A stretch of 29,955 nt of DNA, taken from assembly GCA_943704415.1 (NCBI GenBank), contig CALSCO010000498.1, positions 1-29,955 on the forward strand, given 5' to 3'. Both the position numbers and the translations under genes were made by a program. Shown piece by piece: positions 20,671 through 28,168 of the stretch (within the stretch, counting starts at the first letter, position 1; the number at the start of each line of letters is the position of its first letter). The notes below the pieces were generated by a model. The model had not been told where the DNA came from and made no database searches. It was given only the letters and a program-made list of their open reading frames with translations. The stretch comes from Parvularia atlantis (Eukaryota; Opisthokonta; Rotosphaerida).

Positions 20671-20730
20671 GTCAGGGCCGGTTCCCGCGTCGGCTGGGTG
20701 CGACGCGTTGCAGAGACCGGCCCGTCATAT
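20671..20730 (-). promoter_or_regulatory. SECIS element in the selenoprotein H 3' UTR
   Basis: Reading the minus strand, ATGA at 20728-20725 is followed by helix strand GGGCCGGT, a mismatch and two more pairs. An internal loop with AA at 20709-20708 comes next, then an apical stem CGCGTCG/CGACGCG with an 8-nt loop. The returning strand ACCGGCCC leads into TGA at 20674-20672. This is the ATGA...AA...TGA quartet layout of eukaryotic SECIS, type II because of the extra apical stem. It begins 35 nt after the stop codon. The AA lies about 15 nt from the quartet, slightly more than usual. Confidence 0.8.
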
Positions 20731-20763
20731 CGGAAGGGGGGCGCAGATGCGATGTGCGCGCTC

Positions 20764-21377
20764 TCAGGCCGAGGCCGACGCGGCCTTGCGGGCCACGTCG
20801 ACGATCGCCGCGAGCTCTTCCGGCGTGGGGAACTTGAGCTTGCGCGGCTCCTTGCCCACGCCCGTCCACGCCACGGTGCCTGGGCGTACATGCGCCGTCA
20901 GACGTCAGCCACGCGTGCGACCACGGCCCGCACTCGTGCCGGCACCGGACGCCACGACGACCTCGAAGCTCTTGGATCGGGGCTTGAACGGGTTGACCTC
21001 GACCTGGACGTCCGGGATCGCGCTGACCAACGCCTTGGGCGCAGCGAGCGCGTGAGCGTGACCGGCCCCTCCTCGCTGCACGCACGGAAGGCCGCACGCA
21101 CCGCCTTGACCTTGTTGGCGTTGGTGCGGTACACGGATCAGCTCTTGCTGCGGCGGCGGCGCGAGTGTGAGCGTGGAGCAGAGCGCGGTCTGGGCGCGGG
21201 CCGCACCAGTGCTCAATCGTCACGCGCACGCGCGCCGCGTCCTGCTTGGCCTTCTTCGGCGCGTCTGCGGAGGCCTCGGCCACGACCGGTGCCGCCTCGG
21301 CGGCCTTGCGCTGCGGCCGCGGGACGACGCGTGAGGGGCGCGTGCGGCTGCGATGACCGGCACACCTTCGGCGCCAT
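20764..21377 (-). CDS. SELENOH: Selenoprotein H with in-frame UGA (selenocysteine)
   Basis: Five exons (21377-21366, 21310-21207, 21147-21102, 21033-20946, 20879-20764) sum to exactly 121 codons plus stop, against 122 residues in human SELENOH. It starts MAPKRKAA with a basic, AT-hook-like N-terminus (APKKAKQ). The redox motif is VTIEHCKSUSVYRTNA: Cys39, and Sec42 encoded by TGA at 21140-21138. Cys39 is split by the 59-nt intron 2, so the TGA sits in the third exon. Downstream conserved blocks are DVQVEVNPFKPRSKSFEV and WTGVGKEPRKLKFPTPEEL, both typical of the family. Selenoprotein H is a small thioredoxin-fold nuclear/nucleolar redox protein. The SECIS at 20671-20730 supports Sec insertion. 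It is divergent from the kinase gene (219 bp). Confidence 0.93.
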
Positions 21378-21596
21378 GATGTAAGATCTACAGAATGCGT
21401 CAGATGACGGCGATGTCAGCTGTTTGGTGACGGCGCTTGTTGCCCTGCGCGGCCGCTTAGCACCGCCGCCGCCGTCGCACCGCCCGTCGCACCGCACCGC
21501 CGCACCGCCCGCCACACCGCCGCCCCAGCCAGCGCCGCCACCGCCCGCAGCACGGCCACGCCGCACTCGACCGCGTTCTGCGACAGCACGTTTCAC

Positions 21597-23846
21597 ATGC
21601 TCCGCTTCGGCCGCAAGAAGAAGGCCGACGAGCCGTCACTACCGCCAGCGCCGGACGGCGCGCGCCGAGCGTCCAGCGACGTCAACGGTGACCCGAGCGC
21701 GGAGGCCGGTGCGGGTGCGGGCGCGAGCGCGAGTGGCGATCTCGCAAAGGGCGTCAAGCGCGCAGCTAGCAAAGACAAGTGGCGCGGTGCGGCCCATCGT
21801 TCTGCCGTCCGTGTGTTTTGGCTCAGCGCGGGCGCGGCGCAGACGTCGTAATCGGGCAGCCGAGCAACTTTCAGCACGCCCGTGCGCCGCGAGCGCGTCC
21901 GCGCATCCGCCCCTTACCTCGCGCGCACGTGACCTTGCGCGCACGTGCACACAGTCCACGTCGGGCAGAACTTTGAATGGACGGGGCAGGGCAAGCCCGG
22001 CGAGGACTTCCGCTTCGTGCAGAAGCTGGGCGAGGGCTCATACGGCACGGCGTACCGCGCCGTGCACCAGGCGCAGCGCTTCGACGTCGCGATCAAGGCA
22101 CGCGCGCGCTCGCATCCGCCGATCCGCGGGCTGACGCGCGTCGGCGGGCGCAAGGTGGTCATGCTCGCGCCGAGCACGACCGAAAACGCCAAGCTGCAGA
22201 AGGAGCTCGACATCCTCAAGGCCTGTCGCGACCCGCACGTCGTCGCATTCTTCGGCTGCTGCTTTGTCGACGCCGACATGTGGATACTGATGGAGTTTTG
22301 CGGCGGCGGGTGCGCGCGTCAGCTTTGCACTGCACCGCACAGTCACAGTGCTGATCGCGCCCTGTACAGGTCGCTGCGCGATGTGCTCGACCGGATGGAG
22401 GGCGGGCTGAAGGAGCGCTACGTGGCCGCGGTGTGCGCCGACACGGTCCAGGGGTTGGCGTACCTGCACCGGAGCAGCATCGTGCACAACGACATCAAGG
22501 TGCGCACGACGGCGCTTGTGCTCGCACGGGGCGCGTAATGCCGTCAGCCAGGCGTCCAACATCCTCCTCACCGACGACGGCGTGGCCAAGATCGCCGACT
22601 TTGGCGTGTCCGAGCAGCTGTCGCAGACGGTGCTGGGCGGGCGCGGGCTCGTCGGGACGCCGTACTGGATGGCGCCTGAGGTGATCACGCAGCAAAAGTC
22701 GGGTGCGCACGCGCATGCCAGCTGCCCGCCGCTCACCGTGGTGCACGTGCACGCACGCAGACTTCCGCTCCGACATTTGGTCGATGGGCATCACGGCCAT
22801 CGAGCTGGCTGAGGGTGCGTGCGTGCGACGTCTGCGTGCTGCCGCTGCTCAATGTTGCGCGCAGGCTTCCCGCCGTACGTGCAACTGAGCCCGATGCTCG
22901 CGATGCGCATGATCCCGCACAAGCCCGCGCCGACGCTGACCGACAAGCGCAAGTCCAAGTGGTCCAAGCACTTTCACGACTTTTTGGCCAAGTGTGTCGC
23001 AATGCCGCGCCGGGATCGCCGCGCCAGCCGACGCCCGCCCGGTGCGCAGATGCCTCGACAAGGACCCGGCCAAGCGCGCGACGGCCGAGCAGCTGCTGCA
23101 GCACCCGTTCATCAAGAAGGGCGTGAAGAGCTCGGTGGGTGCGCCCGCGGCTGCGCGCCACTAGCTCGTTGATCGAGCACCACGCGCCGCGCTGCGAGTG
23201 CAGAAGAACGACCTCAAGAAGCTGCTGCAGAAGACGGCGTCTCTGCGCGTGCCCACGTCGGACAACCTCGTGCCGGTGGGGGTGCCCGGCTTCGAGGGCG
23301 ACGCGACCATTCCGTGGCGGGCGCGTCATTGCGCATTGCTTGTCCCTCGCAGGTGCTCACTTTTTTTTTTTTCGCGCGCAGAAGTCGCGCAAGGGCAAGG
23401 ACCCCGAGACGGGCAGCACGGACAGCTCCGGCTCGAGCGTGGATGAGGCGATCGAGGGGCGCGAGCCCTCGGGCACGTTCATCGCGCGACCCAACGTCGC
23501 GTCGCTGTTCATGTTTCGCTCGCGCTCGCGCGACATGAAGTCGGTCGGAACGCAGACCGAGCCGCCGTCGTTCTGGACGCGACTGGCGTACGCCTTCGCA
23601 GGTACTGCTGGACACGCGTGTGCGCGGTCGCTGAGCCGCTCGCGCCGCGGCAGGCTGCTGCTCGAGGCCACCGCTGTCGCAGCTGGACATCGAGGAGGTG
23701 CGTGCGCGGCCGCCGCGGGTTGTCTCAGGCCCGTTTCTGACACACACTACGCGCAGCAACGCCAGCGCGACTCGGAGATGCCCGGCGTGCTGCGGCGACA
23801 CCGGCAGGGCGACATGTTCACGGAGACCGACCCTTTGTTGCGATAA
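21597..23846 (+). CDS. STE20/GCK-like Ser/Thr protein kinase with HND in place of HRD
   Basis: About twelve exons, roughly 500 residues. Exon 1 encodes a basic, low-complexity leader (MLRFGRKKKADEP). The first intron is the longest in the window (about 168 nt). The kinase domain reads KLGEGSYGTAYRAV, VAIK (ATP Lys), LQKELDILK (helix C Glu), MEFCGGGSLRDVL, IVHNDIKASNILL, KIADFGVSEQL, VGTPYWMAPEVI, DIWSMGITAIELAEGFPPY and CLDKDPAKRATAEQLLQHPF. This pattern, with GTPYWMAPEV and D.WS.GITAIE.AEG, is STE20 (MST/GCK-like). The catalytic loop has Asn where Arg of HRD is expected; Asp, Lys and Asn remain. The tail is Ser/Arg-rich without a known domain. Two introns start GC (donors 22098, 23321), the second with an 11-nt T tract before the acceptor. 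Its stop lies nine bases from that of PPWD1. Confidence 0.9.
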
Positions 23847-23855
23847 GAGGCAGCA

Positions 23856-26798
23856 TCACTGCTTCACGTCGATGTTGATGATGCGGATGTCGTCGTAGGG
23901 CTTGTCGTTCTTGTCTACTCGCACGTGCTCGATGCTGTGCACCACATCCATGCCTGCGATACACCTTGCGAAGATCGTGTGCTTGTTGTCCAGCCACGGC
24001 TGCGGCGCACCAGGGCGGTCAGCAGGGGGCAGGTAGGCCGTGGGCGTGCGGCGCACCGTCGCCACGACGGTGATGAAGAACTGCGACCCGTTCGTGTTGG
24101 GCCCCGCGTTGGCCATCGAGACAGTGTACGGCCGGTCGTGCCGGACGTTGCGGTGGAACTCGTCGCGGAACTCGTTGCCCCAGATCGACTTGCCACCGGT
24201 CCCGTCGCCTGCACCACTGCCGCGTGAGCCGTGCACGCGCAATGCACGGCCGGGGCGCGACGCACCCTGCGGGTCGCCCGTCTGGATCATGAACCCTTTG
24301 ATCACGCGGTGGAAGATGTGATTGTTGTAGTAGCCATTGCGTGCGTGCGTCGCAAAGTTCTCGACCGCGAGCGGCGCAAACTCGGGGAAGAGCTTGAGCT
24401 GTGCCATGCACCGATCAGGCGCGTGCATGGCGATGAAGCACGCGCGCGCACCATAATGTCGCCCACGCTCGTGTGGATCGTCGCCATGGAGGGCAGTGTC
24501 ACCGCCTTGGGCTGCACGGCGACCGTCTGCGGGGCACGGCGTCAGCGGCTCGTGGCGCCAAGCAAGCGATGCACCATCTCCTCGCGCGTGGGCTTCTCAT
24601 TGAACACGTCACGGCCGGTAGTCGCGTCCTCCCTGCCGACCGCGGTTCAGCGCGCACAGGCCGCGCGACTGGCCCCGGCATACTTTTCCTCGTCCGACGG
24701 CTCACGCTTGGTCAGCAGGAAGAAGCGCTTGGCCTTGTACGCCGTGGCAAAGAGCGTCGAGTCGGCGTCGCCCTTGTCGTCGACAAACGCCGGGTTCTCG
24801 CTCGCGGCCATGTCGATCGTCAGCAGGCCCTGCGCGCCGCGATCAGCGCCGCGGCGGACAGCGACTGTGCGTTCCGCCGCGCTACCTTGCTCATGGACGA
24901 CTGGAACAGGGCGATGTTGAGGAAGCGGATGTTTTCGCCGCGCCCGAGCACGCGCACAACGCGGTTCGTGCGAATGTTGACGACTGCGAGCGCGCGACGG
25001 CTCAGGTATCGCCTGGGCGCATCGCAAAGCGCGCACCTTTCACGCCGAGGAGCGTTGCGTAGAGCACAAAGTTGCCCGACTCGTCAAAGATGGCGTTGCA
25101 CTTGCTGTACATGTCGGCCTGCGCAAAGTCCGGCCGCAGTCAGCAGTCTCATGCCACCGCCAATGCCGTAACCACAATCGCACCTTGTCGATCTCCTTCT
25201 CGATCGCGATGCGGCGCTGGAAGTCCATGTCGTCCAGGCTGACGATCGCCGTCCCTGCCTGCTGCATCTCCATCGCCACCTGGTGCACGGGCGGGGTCAG
25301 CCGCGGCGCGACAGTGGCCGCTGCCGAGCGCACCCGGATGGACTCGTCGTACTTGCGGTACAACTTGCCCGTGCGCAGCTTGAACAAGCGGACCTGTCGG
25401 TCCATGCCCATGGCGACGAAGAGCTGCACGCGCGCGCGAGCATCAAGCACCGCGGCCCGCACGTGCACGCACGAGTGCGCGCACCGACGCGTCCGACGAG
25501 ACCCTGAGCGCGGTCGGGTACGTCTTGGCCTTGGCGAACTCGTACAGATCCGTGTCGCTCTTGAACTCAAACTCGACCTGCCTGTGCGCGCGTGCGTGAG
25601 CGTTTCAGAGCGGCACGCGCGTGGGCGGCGGTTCGCACTGCTCTGGCAGCGTGAACGTGCTTGCGTCCCAGTACTCGATGATGCCCTTGCGGTCCGCCGA
25701 GATGACCATGTTGAGGCCCTCGTGGAACTGGCGCGCGGCTTGAGAACGGCAGCGGGCGCGGCGCGGCAGGCGCGCACCGTCATCGCCACCACCGGCGCCA
25801 TGTGCAGCGTCACGGTGTCGATCGCGGCGTTCTCGGTCGCGCGCCCGTCGTACACGCGGATCTCGGGCGCGTCCTCGGAGGCGCTATTGGCGCCCCGCAC
25901 CGTCAGGCACAGCATAGGCGAACGGGCAACAGCGATCGCGCACATAGCTAGCCGCGCCTGGGCGTCGCCCCGCCGGAAGATCCAGCAGCACGCGCGCGGG
26001 ACGTAGTCGAGCTTGATCATGTTGATCATGTCTGCGAGGCGCGTCGTTGAGCGAGGGTTGCCGCGCGCTCGGTAAGAGGGGGGGGGGGGGGGGGCGTGCA
26101 CACCAAAGTTGACCACGTCAAACACCTTGAGCGCCTTGTCGCGGCCCACCGTGGCGAGCAGGCTGCCGTCAGGGCTGATGTCCATCGCCGCGATGGCGTC
26201 TGCGCTCGCATGTGCGCGCTCTAGTCAGGGCAAGACGAGCGCGGCACGCGCGCAACGCACCCAGGTGCCCGCGAAAGTGCTTCACAAACTCGATGCCCTG
26301 CCGCTGCTTCTTCCAGAACTTGACGTGCCCGTCGACGCTGGCCGTGACGCAAAAGTCGGTGCTGCCGCGCCCGCCCCCCCGCGCGGTCAGGGACACGCAG
26401 GCGCGGCGTCGACGGCGCGGGACGCACGACGACACGGCGACGAACGAGAGCGCGTCGCGGTGCATGTAGCTCTTCTCGTACATGCTCGCCGACGGCATGT
26501 TCTCGAGGTACACACGCTCGTACAGCAGCACTGGCGCCGCGGCGCGTGAAGGGCGGGCGGGGCCAGACGTGTGTGCGCGCGCGCGCACCGCGCTTCTTCT
26601 TGCGCGCCTGGGCGCTGTCGTCGGCGCTGGCGGGGAGTGGGCCGACATCGTCGCCGTCGTCGTCGTCGGCATCGTCGGCCGCCGTTGCCGCGCCGGCCTG
26701 CTCGGCTGTGCTCGCCCCCGCGGTCGTGTGAGGAGCCGGCGGGCAGGTGGCGGCCGTGTGAGCGGCGCACGCTCATCGCGGCCCCGCTTGCTGGCCAT
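23856..26798 (-). CDS. PPWD1: PPWD1: WD40-repeat cyclophilin (peptidyl-prolyl isomerase)
   Basis: About 18 exons, roughly 650 residues (human 646). After MASKRGRDE, an acidic segment and a basic KKKR comes [23 protein letters not shown], nearly diagnostic of PPWD1. WD40 blades follow: [89 protein letters not shown] and [18 protein letters not shown]. The linker has [12 protein letters not shown] and [12 protein letters not shown]. The cyclophilin domain has [20 protein letters not shown] with the catalytic Arg, then [29 protein letters not shown] and [13 protein letters not shown]1 is a nuclear, spliceosome-associated prolyl isomerase. The junction before DVFNEKP (about 24650) is unresolved and may use a GC donor. 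The start lies 49 bp after the TMEM97 stop on the same strand. Confidence 0.94.
26078..26094. repeat. 17-nt G homopolymer inside a PPWD1 intron
   Basis: Seventeen consecutive G on the + strand, so C17 in the transcript, starting about nine bases after the 5' splice site GTGTG of the intron following the VVNF codons. Confidence 0.95.
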
Positions 26799-26847
26799 CA
26801 GCCCTGTGTCGGCGCAAACACAGCATGGTCGTGCACAGCAGCACGGC

Positions 26848-27459
26848 TCACAGCGTCTTGCGCTTCGGCGACGAGAACGGGTGCGGGTCCAGCGCCATGC
26901 GCAGCGCCAGCAGCAGCGGCACGACCAGGTAGACTGCGTAGACCGGCACGAGCAGCGCCTTTTGCTCGGGCGTGAGCATCGTCGTGTCGGCCACCTGGAG
27001 CCACACGAGCGGGAGCGTCGTTGTTGCGACGTGCACGCCGTAGACGATGGCCGGGATGCGGATCCAGTCGCCGCCTGGGTGGGCGCGGTGCGTGAGGCGC
27101 GCGACGGGGTCCAGGAGCGCGCACACGCACGCACGCGAGAGGTACGCGAAAACGGCCGCAACGCAAAACGGCAGTTGCAGCAGCAGCTCGCACCAGATGA
27201 ACGGCGCGACAAACTCGGGCTTGTCGCGCAGGATAAAGTCCCCGGTCACGTCGACCCACCAGCGCGTTGCGTCCGTGGCGAACGCCGGGTAGAGCGACGC
27301 CGGGAGGATGATCTGGCTGTCGATGAGCAACGCGATCTGCGCGTCCGCCGGCGCTGCCGCCGTCAGCGCCGGCTCGCGGCGGTGTGTGCGCGCGCGCACC
27401 GGGACGTGTGAGGCCAGGTACGGCAGGAAGAGAACCCAGTCGAGTACGTTAGCCGGCAT
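26848..27459 (-). CDS. TMEM97: TMEM97/sigma-2-receptor-like EXPERA-domain protein
   Basis: Three exons with introns of 63 and 60 nt give 162 residues (human TMEM97 has 176). It has four hydrophobic helices. Conserved features are the opening [22 protein letters not shown], then [23 protein letters not shown] with the ligand-binding Glu of the EXPERA fold, [20 protein letters not shown], and [16 protein letters not shown]. The tail SPKRKTL is basic, like the ER-retrieval end of animal homologues. TMEM97 sits in ER/lysosomal membranes and affects sterol trafficking; the EXPERA fold also occurs in sterol isomerase EBP. Both introns are multiples of three without stops, so unspliced RNA stays open. 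It lies directly upstream of PPWD1 on the same strand. Confidence 0.9.
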   Translation of the reverse strand: MPANVLDWVLFLPYLASHVPVRARTHRREPALTAAAPADAQIALLIDSQIILPASLYPAFATDATRWWVDVTGDFILRDKPEFVAPFIWCELLLQLPFCVAAVFAYLSRACVCALLDPVARLTHRAHPGGDWIRIPAIVYGVHVATTTLPLVWLQVADTTMLTPEQKALLVPVYAVYLVVPLLLALRMALDPHPFSSPKRKTL

Positions 27460-27557
27460 GTTTGAAACAGGTGCAGTGAGAACGCCATCTGTCCCATTCG
27501 CCGTGGCTGCTCACAAGACACACGGGTGGAGCGGGGCAGGCAGGCAGGAAGGAGCGG

Positions 27558-27914
27558 TCAAGCGACCAGCGCCAGAGCGGCCGTGGCGATCGCGGCGACC
27601 GTGGCGAACGTCGCGAAGCCGGCACCGGACACCTTCAGGGGCGACGCGGCGCTCGTCGGCGTGGCCGTCGGCGTCCGGCTGGGTGCGTTGGTCGGGGGGG
27701 TGGTCGGCGGCTCAGTCGGGGGAGTGGTCGGCGGCTCAGTCGGGGGAGTGGTCGGCGGCTCAGTCGGGGGCGTGGTCGGCGGCTCAGTCGGGGGCATGGT
27801 CGGCGGCTCAGTCGGGGGGGTGGTCGGCGCGTCGGTGGCGGGTGCCGCCAGGGCGACCGCGGCCAGCGAGAGGACTAGCGCGAAGGCGACGAGCAGTGCG
27901 ACGGCGCGGCGCAT
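27558..27914 (-). CDS. Mucin-like Pro/Thr-repeat surface protein, probably GPI-anchored
   Basis: Single exon, 118 residues. A signal peptide (MRRAVALLVAFALVLSLAAVALA) leads into five 8-residue PPTEPPTT-type repeats, ending PPTNAPSRTPTATPTS. The C-terminus is a short hydrophobic tail (FATFATVAAIATAALALVA) after a Ser/Gly-rich stretch, which is the pattern of a GPI-attachment signal. Thr/Pro repeats suggest dense O-glycosylation at the cell surface; the function is unknown. Repeat number is probably variable because the 24-bp DNA units are nearly identical. Four CCAAT boxes lie 59-158 bp upstream. It could be called low-complexity noise, but signal peptide, repeat and anchor in one frame argue for a real gene. 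Confidence 0.7.
   Translation of the reverse strand: MRRAVALLVAFALVLSLAAVALAAPATDAPTTPPTEPPTMPPTEPPTTPPTEPPTTPPTEPPTTPPTEPPTTPPTNAPSRTPTATPTSAASPLKVSGAGFATFATVAAIATAALALVA
27701..27820. repeat. 24-bp coding tandem repeat of the PT-rich protein
   Basis: Five 24-bp units (TGGTCGGCGGCTCAGTCGGG plus four bases on the + strand) that differ at only one or two bases near the unit boundary, then a partial unit. Each encodes eight residues, so gain or loss of units keeps frame. Confidence 0.95.
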
Positions 27915-27972
27915 GGTCAGGAAGAGGTTGGCTTGCGCGTGAAAGTGACAAAACGTGCTCACGAGGCATCGG

Positions 27973-28072
27973 CCAATGGGCGTGCGCGGCCGCATGTGCC
28001 GGGCACCAATGGGCGGCGTGCGTGCGCGTGGCCAATGGGCGTGTGGCAGGGGGGTGTCACAGCACGTCCAAT
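27973..28072 (-). promoter_or_regulatory. Cluster of four CCAAT boxes upstream of the PT-repeat gene
   Basis: CCAAT at 27973-27977, 28006-28010, 28032-28036 and 28068-28072, all in the same orientation. Three extend to CCAATGGG and one to CCAATGGC, spaced 33, 26 and 36 bp. CCAATSR is the NF-Y consensus. The cluster lies between the PT-repeat gene start (27914) and the SGNH gene stop (28169), both on the minus strand, so it most likely drives the former. I see no other gene in this 254-bp gap. Confidence 0.6.
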
Positions 28073-28168
28073 GGCAGCGCGCGTCAACATGATGGCCATC
28101 GATGGCGGACCACAGCCGCTGACCACGCGCGATCGAGTTGTGCTTTCGCAATCGTACAGGCACATGGT

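Noticed and set aside
21138-21140. Reading the SELENOH TGA as a true stop or as part of an intron
   Set aside because: The CxxU context, conserved sequence on both sides, whole-codon exon sum and the SECIS downstream all support selenocysteine.
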